Assembly (NCBI GenBank): GCA_964630785.1
Contig: CAZVZG010000011.1
Coordinates: forward strand, 79,490 to 143,489
Direction of reading: 5' to 3'
Length of the DNA stretch: 64,000 bases
DNA from: JADLCX01 sp964630785
GTDB lineage: Bacteria > Planctomycetota > Phycisphaerae > Phycisphaerales > UBA1924
Part shown: one piece after another, positions 24,757 to 33,662 of the stretch
How positions within the stretch are numbered: the first letter of the stretch is position 1
How the letters are laid out: every line of letters begins with the position of its first letter
Notes under the pieces: model-generated
Databases searched by the model: none
Told to the model about the DNA's origin: nothing
Seen by the model: the letters and a program-made list of their open reading frames with translations, nothing else
Translations under genes and position numbers: made by a program

Positions 24757-25543
24757 GCGCCGAGCCTTTACCCTTGTCGAACTGCTCGTGCTCACGGCGG
24801 TGATCGTGCTGCTGCTCGGTTTGCTGCTGCCCGCGGTGAGCGCGTCGCGCGAGCGGGCGCGGGCGATCGAGTGCTCCACGCGAGTCCAGCAGCTCGGCAT
24901 CGCGCTCAACCTCTACATGAACGACTTTCCCGGCATGTTGCCCCAGGTCGTCCGCGACGAGCCCGGCGCCGGCGGTTCGGTCGTCTCGCCCATGCTCTTT
25001 GGCGGAAAGCACGGCACGCTCCACGCCGACGGCATCGACCAGTTCGGCGTGCCCGAGCGACCGCTGAACCGCTACGTCTCCGGCGCCTCTATCGCCGATC
25101 CCGCCTCCGGTCCGAGCGCCGAGGCCGAGGCCTTCCACTCACCCGCCGACACCGGCGGTCAACTCCAGCTTTCTGAAGGCGGCCCGGCCGCCTCGCTGTT
25201 CGATCGTTTCGGCACCAGTTACGTGCTCAACGACCGCCTGCTCCGAGCATCGTCGGATGATCCGATCGTCTCCACGCTCATCCCGCTGCGCGGCGGCCCG
25301 ATACCCACCATCACCACGCCCGAACGAACGTGGATGCTCGGCTCCTTTCCCATCCGCAACTTCGACTTGGGGGTGGACTGCCGCATGAACTGGTACGGCC
25401 GCCGACGCCACGGCGCCAACCTGCTCATGGGTGACATGCACGTGCGGGCGCTCGTCAACGTCCCGCCCGGGTCCGAATCGACCACGCCCGACTACACGTT
25501 TCTGCCCTCGCCGGGGTGGACCGGCGCGTCGGCCAATCGCTGA
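24743..25543 (+). CDS. Type II secretion-like pseudopilin (planctomycete H-x-DG type)
   Basis: 266 aa. The class III signal RRAFTLVELLVLTAVIVLLL marks prepilin peptidase cleavage and methylation, followed by a long N-terminal helix. The C-terminal block HGANLLMGDMHVRAL is the characteristic H..(N/V)...D.HV motif of planctomycete pseudopilins. It overlaps the phosphatase gene by 14 nt with GGAGGGG upstream of the ATG, so it ends this plus-strand operon. Part of a secretion or surface fibre apparatus; no gspE/gspF are in the window. Confidence 0.88.
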   Translation: MRCSERRAFTLVELLVLTAVIVLLLGLLLPAVSASRERARAIECSTRVQQLGIALNLYMNDFPGMLPQVVRDEPGAGGSVVSPMLFGGKHGTLHADGIDQFGVPERPLNRYVSGASIADPASGPSAEAEAFHSPADTGGQLQLSEGGPAASLFDRFGTSYVLNDRLLRASSDDPIVSTLIPLRGGPIPTITTPERTWMLGSFPIRNFDLGVDCRMNWYGRRRHGANLLMGDMHVRALVNVPPGSESTTPDYTFLPSPGWTGASANR

Positions 25544-25548
25544 TCGGC

Positions 25549-26901
25549 TCAGCGGCCCGACCGGGCGCCGGGCGGCTGCTTCGGTTTGGGCCGCCTGGGC
25601 GCGGTCTGTGACTGGAACCGCAGCCAGTGCTCGCCGATCTGCGTCGTGGGCGTGGTGAACCAGCCCCAGAACGCGTACCCGTACGAGATCACCGTTGTCG
25701 GCGGGATGAACTGGAACGCGAACGGCATCACCGAGTCCAGCTCGTCGTGGTCGCCAAAGTACTTCCACGGCTGGTCGAACGGAGGGATCTTGCTGCTCCG
25801 CTTGCGCATGCGGACCGGATCGACCGGTATCCATGCCTCGGTCTGGTTGGTCTCGTCGTACAGGCAGAACTCGACCCACGACCGCAACTCTACGCCGCCG
25901 CGTTTTTTGGTGAACGGCGTCGAGTCGTCGCCCTTGTTGTCGGTCACGTCGTAGCCGATCACAAGCCGGGCCGGCAATCCCGCCGCCCGGTACGCCCCCA
26001 CCAGCACCGACGCGATGTCGTGCGGCGAGCCCGTTCCCCTGCGGATCGTCTCGGCCGGCCCCTGCAGCAACATCCCGATGAACGAGCCCTGCCGGTCATA
26101 GTCCTCGCCGTTGCCGCTGGGCTGGAACTTCTCCACCACGCGTCCCGCGAAGCTCTTGGCCAGCATCAGCGGCGAGACCGACTTGGGGTCCTTTCCGTTC
26201 GTCCACGCCGCGACCAGGTCCTTGAGCGCCTGCGAGTTCGAGGGCTGACCCGGATCGTCCACGTCGATCTTGGCCTGCGGCGTGAAGGTCGCCTGCGCCA
26301 TCCGCGGCCACGCCCCGCCCGCGGGCCACACCGCCTTGGCCGCCGCCTTCTCGTCGAAGATTGTCTCCCAGCACGTCATCGGGATCTCGAGCTTGAGCTC
26401 GGTCTCGCGCCCGGTCTTGTCGCGCATCTCCCAGCGTCCAAGGCGCACGCCCGACTGGTAACCGTCGTTGAACTCAGGCTTCGCGTCCACGACCGCGTCG
26501 TCGAAAGTCAGCTCGCTCTTGAGCCCCTCGGTATCGGTCTCGCTGGAGGCCGTCCCCTTGATCACCGGGAACACCACGGCCGCGGTGCTGAAGGAGAAGT
26601 TCCCGATGACCAGCGGGCGGTCGTGCGGCGCCGCGTTGACGTCTTCCTGATACGCCTGCACGTGCACGGTCGGCTTGAATATCCAATCGTGCGAGCGTCC
26701 GCGCTTGATCACGCCCTCAAGAAACGACTTCGGCCCCGGCGGCTGGCCGTTCCCGGCGCCGGCCGCGCCGGTGTTCCTGCCCCGCCCGCCCGGCTGCGCC
26801 AGAACATGCGAGGGGAAAGCCCCGCCCACGCCCGCCGCGGCGATCGCGCCGCCGATCAGAAACCGGTTCGCCTCGCGACGCGAAAGTCCGCGCTCGTCCA
26901 T
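25549..26901 (-). CDS. Transglutaminase-fold protein lacking catalytic Cys and His
   Basis: 450 aa from MDERGLSRREANRFLIGG. The N-terminus is Tat-like (SRREANRFL before a hydrophobic core) and is followed by a Gly-rich stretch. The transglutaminase core is recognisable by GAYRAAGLPARLVIGYDV, WVEFCLYDE and IPVDPVRMR. However, the place of the nucleophilic Cys reads GTGSPHDIASVL without Cys, and the catalytic His (usually HAWVE) reads RSWVEF; only the Asp in VDP remains. So this is probably a non-catalytic, exported member. It is convergent with the pseudopilin operon (5 nt) and downstream of scpB. Confidence 0.83.
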   Translation of the reverse strand: MDERGLSRREANRFLIGGAIAAAGVGGAFPSHVLAQPGGRGRNTGAAGAGNGQPPGPKSFLEGVIKRGRSHDWIFKPTVHVQAYQEDVNAAPHDRPLVIGNFSFSTAAVVFPVIKGTASSETDTEGLKSELTFDDAVVDAKPEFNDGYQSGVRLGRWEMRDKTGRETELKLEIPMTCWETIFDEKAAAKAVWPAGGAWPRMAQATFTPQAKIDVDDPGQPSNSQALKDLVAAWTNGKDPKSVSPLMLAKSFAGRVVEKFQPSGNGEDYDRQGSFIGMLLQGPAETIRRGTGSPHDIASVLVGAYRAAGLPARLVIGYDVTDNKGDDSTPFTKKRGGVELRSWVEFCLYDETNQTEAWIPVDPVRMRKRSSKIPPFDQPWKYFGDHDELDSVMPFAFQFIPPTTVISYGYAFWGWFTTPTTQIGEHWLRFQSQTAPRRPKPKQPPGARSGR

Positions 26902-26998
26902 GTTCTTGCTCCCGACCCCGCTGCCCCGTCCCGCTCCCCCTGCTCCCCGCCCCGGCATATACGCACCGCGCGCCCGCCGGCTGCAATCCCCGGCTCAC

Positions 26999-27643
26999 CT
27001 ATTCATCCGATCCCCCCGCGTGCCGGGCCTGAAACTCCTTGACGCTCGGGAGGTCCTTGAGCCCCGCGAGCCCGAAAGCCTCCAAAAACTGCTTGGTCGT
27101 GCCGTAGAGCATCGGCCGCCCGAGTTCCTCGGCCCGCCCGGTGATCGTCACGAGCCGGCGCTCGACCAGCGTCCTGAGCACCTCGCCGCACGCCACGCCG
27201 CGCACGGCCTCCAGGCTTGCTCGCGTGATCGGCTGGCGGTACGCGACGATCGCGAGCGTCTCGACCGCGGCCCGGCTGAGGCTCGTGCGCTCGCGCTTGC
27301 CCAGGAACTCCTCGATCACCGGCGCGAACCGCGGCAGCGTCATGATCCGGTAGCCGCCCGCCACGCTCTCGACCCGGAACGACCGACCCGTGCGCTCGTA
27401 TTCCTCGTTTAGCGCGCCCACCGCGCGCCGCACCACGCCCAAGGGCGAATCGCGCCCGCCCTTGCCCTTTTTCGGCTCACCATCACCCGCCGCCTCGGCA
27501 CGATCGGCCGCCGCGGCATCCAGCATCCCCAGCGCCTCGGCCAGCCGCGCCGCCGACACGGGCCGATCGACGCTCAGCAACACCGCCTCGATCTCGCTGG
27601 CGACCTCACTCGCGACCGGCGCCAACTCTGCCTCATTGCTCAT
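26999..27643 (-). CDS. scpB: ScpB, segregation and condensation protein B
   Basis: 214 aa from MSNEAELAP (another ATG four codons earlier is possible). Two winged helices: IEAVLLSVDRPVSAARLAEAL and the second ending AVETLAIVAYRQPITRASLE with IRGVACGEVLRTLVERRLV-type text, then GRPMLYGTTKQFLEAFGL, all diagnostic. A disordered Lys/Gly insert (GDGEPKKGKGGRD) lies near residue 60. ScpB binds ScpA and SMC to condense chromosomes. scpA and smc are not in the window. Divergent from the SCO1-like gene. Confidence 0.95.
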   Translation of the reverse strand: MSNEAELAPVASEVASEIEAVLLSVDRPVSAARLAEALGMLDAAAADRAEAAGDGEPKKGKGGRDSPLGVVRRAVGALNEEYERTGRSFRVESVAGGYRIMTLPRFAPVIEEFLGKRERTSLSRAAVETLAIVAYRQPITRASLEAVRGVACGEVLRTLVERRLVTITGRAEELGRPMLYGTTKQFLEAFGLAGLKDLPSVKEFQARHAGGSDE

Positions 27644-27783
27644 AGCCCCAAGCATACAGCCGATATCGGATTTCAGATTTTGGACTTCAGATTTCACGTT
27701 TCGGATAGCGGATGGGGGATCGCGGAGGGCCAGCCGACTGCTCCCATCCGACATCCGCCATTCTCGCTCTCCTACCATCTCCC

Positions 27784-28482
27784 GTGCCCCGCTCTCCCCG
27801 GATCGTCCGAATCTTGGCCGGCGTCCTGTTGGCCCTGTTCATCGCCAGCGGGCTGATGGTGGCGCGCCGGCTCGTGCTCCCCGCCGCCGCGGCCGCCCCG
27901 GCAGCAGAGGGGAGCGCCACCCGCCCGGACGTGGCCGGCCTTCTGCACCTCCCGCCCTTCTCGCTTGTCGATCAGGACGGGCGCGCGTTCACGCGCGACG
28001 ACCTGCTCGGACACGTGAGCGTGCTCGACGTGTTCTTCACCTCGTGCCCGCTGGTCTGCCCGATGATGACCGAGAAGATGCACGCGATGGCCGAGTCGCT
28101 CGCCGACACGCCCGTGCGGTTTGTCTCGATCTCGATCGACCCCGCTCACGACACACCCGCCGCGATCCGCGAGTACCGCAAGGTCCACGAGATCACCGGC
28201 AACGCGGCCGACCGATGGGCCCACCTGACCAGCCCGGACGGCTCAACCGACTACATCGGCCCCGTCGTTCGCGAGGGCCTGAAGTGCGCCGTTGATGAAG
28301 ACCCGAACCTGAAGATCGAGGCAACCGACGGTTCGGAGATGCTCAACATCCTGCACCCCGCGTGGTTCTTCCTCATCGACGCCCGCGACGGCAAGGCCGT
28401 CAACGTCGTCGGCCTTTACCAGTCGGGTAACGACGAGGACATGCTGCGGCTGCTCCGCGACGCCCGCGCCCTGGCGAAGTGA
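27784..28482 (+). CDS. SCO1/SenC/PrrC family thioredoxin-fold protein
   Basis: About 232 aa from GTG (VPRSPRIVRILAG); an in-frame ATG 24 codons upstream is possible. A single N-terminal membrane span anchors a periplasmic thioredoxin domain. The copper/redox motif is DVFFTSCPLVCPMMTEKM (C-x3-C), and the conserved distal His is in LNILHPAWFFLID. SCO proteins deliver copper to the CuA site of cytochrome c oxidase or act as thiol reductants. No cox genes are nearby. The 18-nt gap to the convergent ridA gene leaves no room for another feature. Confidence 0.92.
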   Translation: MPRSPRIVRILAGVLLALFIASGLMVARRLVLPAAAAAPAAEGSATRPDVAGLLHLPPFSLVDQDGRAFTRDDLLGHVSVLDVFFTSCPLVCPMMTEKMHAMAESLADTPVRFVSISIDPAHDTPAAIREYRKVHEITGNAADRWAHLTSPDGSTDYIGPVVREGLKCAVDEDPNLKIEATDGSEMLNILHPAWFFLIDARDGKAVNVVGLYQSGNDEDMLRLLRDARALAK

Positions 28483-28499
28483 CCGGCATCACGCCCGCG

Positions 28500-28958
28500 T
28501 CACTCGCACTCGAAGGCAAACTCGATCTCCACCGGCACGTTCAGCGGCAGGGCGTTGGTGCCCACGGCCGCGCGGGCGTGGCGCCCCGACTCACCGAACA
28601 CCTCTACCAACAGTTCGCTCGCGGCGTTGGCCACCCTGGGCTGATCCCCGAACCCCGTGTCGCACGCGACAAAGCACCCCACACGTACCACCTGCCGGAT
28701 GCGATCGAGCGAGCCCAGCGCCGCTCGGGCCGCGGCCAGCCCGTTGAGCGCACACTGCCGCGCACAATCACGGGCCGTCTCGATGCTGACCGCCGACGGC
28801 ACCACCCCGGTCGCGATCATCTTGCCCTCGCGAACGGGGATTTGACCGCTGACGAACAGCAGGTTTCCAGACCGTCGTGTTGGGATATACGCGGCGACGG
28901 GCGCGGCCGGCGCGGGCAGGGTGAGTCCGAGTTCAGCGAGACGCTTTTCTGGCGACAT
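28500..28958 (-). CDS. ridA: RidA (YjgF/YER057c/UK114) family enamine/imine deaminase
   Basis: 152 aa; start ATG has CGGAG at six bases. Core motifs: NLLFVSGQIPVREGK, ARQCALNGLAAARAALG and VRVGCFVACDTGF, ending with LPLNVPVEIEFAFECE. This longer subgroup (about 150 aa, with Cys-containing VGCFVA) is the YjgF-like variant common in many bacteria. RidA hydrolyses reactive 2-aminoacrylate from PLP-enzymes; the exact residue requirement (an Arg near the C-terminus) is not present here in canonical form, since the C-terminus carries VPVEIEF rather than an RxxVEV block, so its activity is uncertain. Confidence 0.9.
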   Translation of the reverse strand: MSPEKRLAELGLTLPAPAAPVAAYIPTRRSGNLLFVSGQIPVREGKMIATGVVPSAVSIETARDCARQCALNGLAAARAALGSLDRIRQVVRVGCFVACDTGFGDQPRVANAASELLVEVFGESGRHARAAVGTNALPLNVPVEIEFAFECE

Positions 28959-29727
28959 GGGGGACTCCGGGAGGAGAAGGGGGAGGCGGGGGGGAGGCCG
29001 ACGCCGCACGGTACGGCCGCTCGGGGCCGATTTCGCACTCTGCTCGCCGCCCCTTCGGTATACCCTAACCCACCCCAACCACACGGCCGCACCCCCTCTT
29101 TTGCGCAATCCACAGACATTTTTTCAAGACCCCGCATCCCTCCCGACTTGACGTGCGTAGCGTTTTTTGTACCCTGATCGTCTGCACGTGCATGACATCC
29201 CGTTTTTCTTCTTTGGCGGGCGAGAAGCGCAGTCGCATTCCAGCTCGAATCACGTCCTCATCCGCGGTCGCAAGCCGCGAGCATCGTCCAACTCGACGAC
29301 GCTGAACACCCGCCGACAACCAGATGGGCGCCCCCGCGAGGGCCGCAACGTCGCCGAGGATTGACCGATCTTCGACGGACCGGGCGGCCGGGAATCGCGG
29401 TTGGCGTCAGGTCGGTTCGCTTGGCGGGTGGGCTCTTCCCGTTCTCGCGTGACCGCCGATCAGGACCCCGACAGGGGTTTCAGGATCGAGCGTTCGCCGG
29501 GTTCACCCCAACCGAGCGTGTTCAGCAGGAACTGGCCTTCGATCGCTTTCCCGGCTGGTCGGCCGCGGAGGTGTCGAAAGCCGAATCGTCGTGTGTAGGG
29601 CGAGTCGCCGCGTTGAACGCGGGATTCACCAAGCACAACGCCCGGTGCGGGGCCGAACCGCTCGGTTCGAGCGTCGCCCGGGCAGCATGAACAGTCCTCT
29701 GCACAGTCCACTTAGGAGTTTCGCTCA
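28959..29727. other. Long leader region upstream of the pseudopilin gene
   Basis: About 770 nt between ridA and the pseudopilin. It holds a sigma-70-like promoter at 29148-29175. The remaining roughly 550 nt to the ATG is moderately G+C-rich with a small ACCCC-GACA-GGGGT stem at 29465-29478. I see no supported gene: an open 109-codon frame from 29361 has no recognisable features. This may be a long 5' untranslated leader or contain an unannotated small RNA. Confidence 0.5.
29148..29175 (+). promoter_or_regulatory. Sigma-70-like promoter TTGACG-N16-TACCCT
   Basis: A good -35 hexamer and acceptable -10 are spaced by 16 bases, within an AT-richer patch (GTTTTTTG) unlike its surroundings. It points at the pseudopilin gene but lies about 550 nt upstream of its ATG. 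Confidence 0.5.
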
Positions 29728-30699
29728 ATGAAGAAGAATCGCGCATTCACCCTGATCGAGCTGCTGGTCGTGATCGCCATCATCGCCCTGCTGGTCGGCA
29801 TCCTGCTGCCCGCCCTGGGCAAGGCCCGCCAGAGCGCCCGCCAGCTCAAGGACTCGACCCAGGTCCGCGGCATCGTTCAGGCGATGGTCATCCACGCCCA
29901 GAACAACTCCAGCCAGTACCCCCTGCCCTCCAGGCTCGACCCGCAGGGCTACACCGTCGGCGGCGGCACCCTCAACGCGGCCAACGCCTTCAAGGGCGAC
30001 ACCCTCGGCCAGGTGCTGTCGGTCCTGATCTACAACGGCAACATCTCCACCGAGCTGTGCGTCAGCCCGGCCGAGAGCAACACCGGCCAGGTGCAGCGCT
30101 TCGACGGCTACCAGTTCACCCGTCCGTGCAACAGCGACAACACGCTCTGGGACCCCACGTTCCACGGCACGCCGGTCGATGAGGTCTTCAACTGCACGCA
30201 GGGCAACCCGACCGTGGCTGTGGGCAACAACTCCTACGCCTCGCTCGTCTTCTTCGGCAAGCGTCAGGCCCGCTGGAGCGACACCTTCAGCACCACCGAG
30301 GCCGTCTTCGGCAACCGCGGCCCGACGTACGCCCAGAACGATTCGGCCGCTTATCCCGCTTCCGGCCGCTGGACGCTCACCAACGACGCCACCGGCACGG
30401 GCTCCAACACGCTGCTCATCCACGGCGGCCGCACCACCTGGGAAGGCAACATCGGCTACAACGACGGCCACGTGGCCTTCGAGACCAAGCCGACCCCGGA
30501 CGGCGTGACCTACACCAGCACCGCCACCACGAACCGCTCCAAGCCCGACAACCTCTTCGTGAACGAGAGCGACGAGCAGGGCGGCGACACGGGCACCAAC
30601 ATCGGCAACGGCCTCAACGCCTACCTCCGCCCGATCGCCCGCGTGACCAACCAGGGCTCCGGCTCGACCGGCCCGACGCTCCAGCTTTGGAAGGACTGA
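29728..30699 (+). CDS. Major type II secretion-like pseudopilin
   Basis: 323 aa. AGGAG precedes the ATG by eight bases or so. The prepilin signal MKKNRAFTLIELLVVIAIIA is nearly consensus, with the long hydrophobic helix up to about residue 30. The remainder is Asn/Gly/Thr-rich beta structure with Cys residues (LCVSPAES, NCTQGNP) and a late NIGYNDGHVAFE, the DGHV motif of planctomycete pseudopilins. Strong ribosome-binding site, clear terminator and a biased codon usage (nearly all preferred C-ending codons) suggest high expression. Likely a major surface fibre or pseudopilus subunit. Confidence 0.93.
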   Translation: MKKNRAFTLIELLVVIAIIALLVGILLPALGKARQSARQLKDSTQVRGIVQAMVIHAQNNSSQYPLPSRLDPQGYTVGGGTLNAANAFKGDTLGQVLSVLIYNGNISTELCVSPAESNTGQVQRFDGYQFTRPCNSDNTLWDPTFHGTPVDEVFNCTQGNPTVAVGNNSYASLVFFGKRQARWSDTFSTTEAVFGNRGPTYAQNDSAAYPASGRWTLTNDATGTGSNTLLIHGGRTTWEGNIGYNDGHVAFETKPTPDGVTYTSTATTNRSKPDNLFVNESDEQGGDTGTNIGNGLNAYLRPIARVTNQGSGSTGPTLQLWKD

Positions 30700-30752
30700 T
30701 CCTCGGCCTCGTCCGAGCCTTCACCAAGGTCTGAGCATCATCAGATCCCCAC

Positions 30753-30787
30753 GCGGCCGCACCGAAAGGTGCGGCCGCTGTCTTTTC
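30753..30787 (+). terminator. Intrinsic terminator of the pseudopilin gene
   Basis: Perfect 11-bp stem GCGGCCGCACC / GGTGCGGCCGC with a GAAA tetraloop, then TGTCTTTT. It starts 53 nt after the stop codon. The stem is strong and the T tract clear, the best rho-independent terminator in the window. Confidence 0.9.
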
Positions 30788-30851
30788 CGTGGCATCGGCT
30801 TCCAGCCGATGTCGGGCCAATGGCCCGAGCACTACGCCCACATGACCCCCA

Positions 30852-32213
30852 TCACCCCTGCCCCATCCCCCGCTCAACGTCATTCGCCGCTTTCGGGATC
30901 GCGGCCGTGAGCACCTCCGGCCCACCCCGAGTAATCAGCACGTCGTCCTCGATCCGCACGCCGAGCCCGCGATCGGCCACGTACACCCCCGGCTCAACGG
31001 TGATCACCATGCCCGGCGCGAGCGGTGCGTCCGGATCGGCGTCGTGCACGTGCAGCCCCAGGTGGTGCGAGGTGCCGTGCGGGAAGTGGTCGCCGTGCCC
31101 CGCCGCATCGATGATCCCCCGCGCCGCCGCGTCGACCTCGAAAAGGTGCTTCCCCGGGCGGGCCGCGCGGATCGCCGCCGCTTCGGCCGCCAGTACCAGG
31201 TCGTACACCCGCCTTTGCTCGGGAGTGAACCGCCCGCTCACCGGGAACACCCGCGTCACGTCGCACGCGTAACCCGCCACGCGCGCCCCCGCGTCGATAA
31301 GCAGCACCTCGCCCGCGACCAGCGGCCGGTTGTTGCGCTCGTAGTGCAGGACCGTCGAGTTCACGCCCCCGCCCACGATCGATCCGTACGCGGTCCCCTC
31401 GGCGCCGTTCTCGACGAACGCCGCCTCGATCACGCGCTGGACGTCGGACTCGTTCAGGCCGGGCCTGATCGTCCGTGCCGCGGCCGCGAAGCCCGCCGCC
31501 GTCGCTTTCGCGGCCCGACGCATGATCGCGAGCTCAGCCGGGCTCTTGACCGACCGCATCGCGGGGAGCATCGTCGATCGGTCCTCGATGCTCATCCCGG
31601 GAACACGCTCGGCGACCCGCCGGAAGACCGCCAAGTCCGGGCTCACCTCGGCCGTGTGGGGCGAGAGCGGGTGCAGGCACGCCGCACGCTTGATCCTGGC
31701 GCACCCCGCGCCCAGGAACGCCGGAAGCATCGACGTTCGAGCCACGAACGCGAAGCCCGCGGCGGCCCGAAGGCCCGCCGACAAACCGTCGCGGTAACCC
31801 TCCCACCGGTCGGCCTCGGGGTTCAGCGGCCGGAGGAACAACGCGATCCGGCGGTCCGGGTTGGGGTGCGAAGGGTCGAACACCAGCGCCGCCCCCGCCT
31901 CGGTCTGGATGCCCGTGAGGTACAGAAAGTTGAGGTCGGGCCGCCACGGACCGGCGGAGTGCGCCGAAGCGTCTCCCGCGAAGACGAGCCCGACCGCCCC
32001 ACCGTCGGATCGCCCGCCCCGTTTCGAGGCCCCCCCCCGCCCCCCCCGCCCCCGCCCCGCGCCGCTGAGCATCTCCAGCACCCGGACCCGGCGACGGGCG
32101 TACTCGGCGAGCGGCACGCCGTCCGGGCGCACGATCGGCGAGGTCGCGGCGGGGGCGGCGGTGATAGATGCGGCGCGGGTGGTGCGGGAGAGGGGACGGG
32201 AAGTGGGGCTCAT
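30852..32213 (-). CDS. pepP: Xaa-Pro aminopeptidase (M24B)
   Basis: 453 aa. Creatinase/aminopeptidase P N-terminal domain followed by a pita-bread catalytic domain. Metal ligands: two Asp in VLLIDAGARVAGYACDVTRVFP, His in HHLGLHVHD, Glu in VITVEPGVYV and Glu in GVRIEDDVLI, so all five are present. Removes N-terminal residues preceding proline in the cytoplasm, with two Mn ions. A Gly/Arg-rich segment (GRGRGGRGGASKRGG) is inserted near residue 55, encoded over long C/G homopolymers. Downstream of tilS on the same strand. Confidence 0.95.
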   Translation of the reverse strand: MSPTSRPLSRTTRAASITAAPAATSPIVRPDGVPLAEYARRRVRVLEMLSGAGRGRGGRGGASKRGGRSDGGAVGLVFAGDASAHSAGPWRPDLNFLYLTGIQTEAGAALVFDPSHPNPDRRIALFLRPLNPEADRWEGYRDGLSAGLRAAAGFAFVARTSMLPAFLGAGCARIKRAACLHPLSPHTAEVSPDLAVFRRVAERVPGMSIEDRSTMLPAMRSVKSPAELAIMRRAAKATAAGFAAAARTIRPGLNESDVQRVIEAAFVENGAEGTAYGSIVGGGVNSTVLHYERNNRPLVAGEVLLIDAGARVAGYACDVTRVFPVSGRFTPEQRRVYDLVLAAEAAAIRAARPGKHLFEVDAAARGIIDAAGHGDHFPHGTSHHLGLHVHDADPDAPLAPGMVITVEPGVYVADRGLGVRIEDDVLITRGGPEVLTAAIPKAANDVERGMGQG

Positions 32214-32256
32214 GGCGGTCAGGGTAGCCGATCGCTCGCCGCCTCCCCCTCCGGAT

Positions 32257-33432
32257 TCAAGCCGTTGCCGCCTCCAACCTGACCGTGCGGGCCGTCACGA
32301 CGATCCTCACGCCCGCCGTCGTGAACACCCGCGGATCGGTGCAGGCGTCGCGGATCGCCCGAGCCGCCGGAGCCACGGTCCGCCGGCTCAGGCGATCGAG
32401 CCCTTCGCTTCTTTCGGACGGAACCAAAGACGCCAGCACGCCCGGAGCGAAGCGGATCATCTCGCCCAGAACGATCTCGGGCACGGAGCGGAGCGACGCT
32501 CGCGTCCACACCCGGGCATTCGCCTCCCTCCCTCCCCCCCCCGATCCGACCCGCTCACCGATCGACCACAGCGCGATGGCCCGCGATCGGACCAGTTCCG
32601 CCGCGCCGCGCAGCAGCACCGCCCCGCGTGCGGCCCGCATGCTCGACCCCGGGCGCAGGCGTTCGAGGATCGGCAGCACCTCTCGCCGGATCGCGTTGCG
32701 GAGCAGACGAGTGTCGGCGTTGGTCGCGTCCTCCCGCCAAACCCAGCCCGCCGCTCGGCAGATCGCCTCGGTGTCGGCCCGCGTGCACGCGGGGATCGTG
32801 CTCCCGTCGCCGAGCAAGGGCCGGATGATCTCGATCCTCGCGGATCGCGGGCCGTCGCTGCGAGACACGGCGATGCCCGACATCCCCCGCGGGCCCGCGC
32901 CCCGGAGCATCGCCATGAGCATCGTCTCGATCTGATCGTCCGCGTGGTGCGCCGTCGCGATGAACCGACACCCGTTCTCCGTCGCGAGCCGACGCAGCGC
33001 ACCGTACCGAGCACGCCGGGCCCGGGATTCGGCGTTGGTGTCTCCAACCCCGGGAACCGCCCCTCCTCCCCCCGCGACCGCCACCTCAGCCCCGACGAAC
33101 ACCAAGCCCAGCCGCTCGGCCAGCATCGCCGCCGCGTCGCGGTCGGCCAGCGCCTCGGGCCTTGCCCGCAGGTCGTGGACCACGTGCGCGATCACCAGGT
33201 CGTCACTGGCGGCCGCCAGCGCGATGGCCAGCGCTGAGGAATCCGCCCCACCCGAGCACGCGACGATCGTCCGTTCGCCCCTTCCCGCCCTCCGGCTCGC
33301 CACCGGGGTGGTCAGCGAACGCCACGCCCGGACGATGCGGGCGACCCGGGCGTCCGTCCGGGGCGGTCTGACGAGCGCACCCGCCCCGAGAGGCCGCGGA
33401 TCGGTCACGGCAATGGGCGGTTTCGCGGGCAC
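32257..33432 (-). CDS. tilS: TilS, tRNA(Ile)-lysidine synthetase
   Basis: 391 aa from a GTG; the exact start is uncertain (a second GTG eight codons later). PP-loop ATP motif IVACSGGADSSALAIAL, then HVVHDLRARPEALADRDAAA and RFIATAHHADDQIETML with the RARRARYGALR element, and ACTRADTEAICRAAGWVWREDATNAD, all TilS signatures. Modifies C34 of tRNA(Ile2) to lysidine so it reads AUA codons; usually essential. The C-terminal domain is short and ends VFTTAGVRIVVTARTVRLEA. Poly-Gly loops (VAVAGGGGAVPG, GSGGGGREAN) are encoded over C/G runs. Confidence 0.93.
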   Translation of the reverse strand: MPAKPPIAVTDPRPLGAGALVRPPRTDARVARIVRAWRSLTTPVASRRAGRGERTIVACSGGADSSALAIALAAASDDLVIAHVVHDLRARPEALADRDAAAMLAERLGLVFVGAEVAVAGGGGAVPGVGDTNAESRARRARYGALRRLATENGCRFIATAHHADDQIETMLMAMLRGAGPRGMSGIAVSRSDGPRSARIEIIRPLLGDGSTIPACTRADTEAICRAAGWVWREDATNADTRLLRNAIRREVLPILERLRPGSSMRAARGAVLLRGAAELVRSRAIALWSIGERVGSGGGGREANARVWTRASLRSVPEIVLGEMIRFAPGVLASLVPSERSEGLDRLSRRTVAPAARAIRDACTDPRVFTTAGVRIVVTARTVRLEAATA

Positions 33433-33662
33433 CGGTGATCGTAGTTCCGCCTCGTCCGGCCCCGCGAACAGCCCGCCGCCCGGTACACTCTGCCGAGGCC
33501 GAGCGACCGCTCGGGGCTCGCTGCGGAGACGGAGAGGGTGGGAGGAAAAGGACCAGACCGCGGGAGGCAAGCCCGCTCGCCACCGTGCTCGACACCCTCG
33601 CAAACCATCCCGCCGCCGCGATCGCCGCACCGTTCACGCCCGCGTGCAACGTGACGCTCGCC

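Noticed and set aside
29361..29690. 109-codon frame in the pseudopilin leader
   Set aside because: No ribosome-binding site, no recognised motif and Arg/Gly-rich composition like other shadows.
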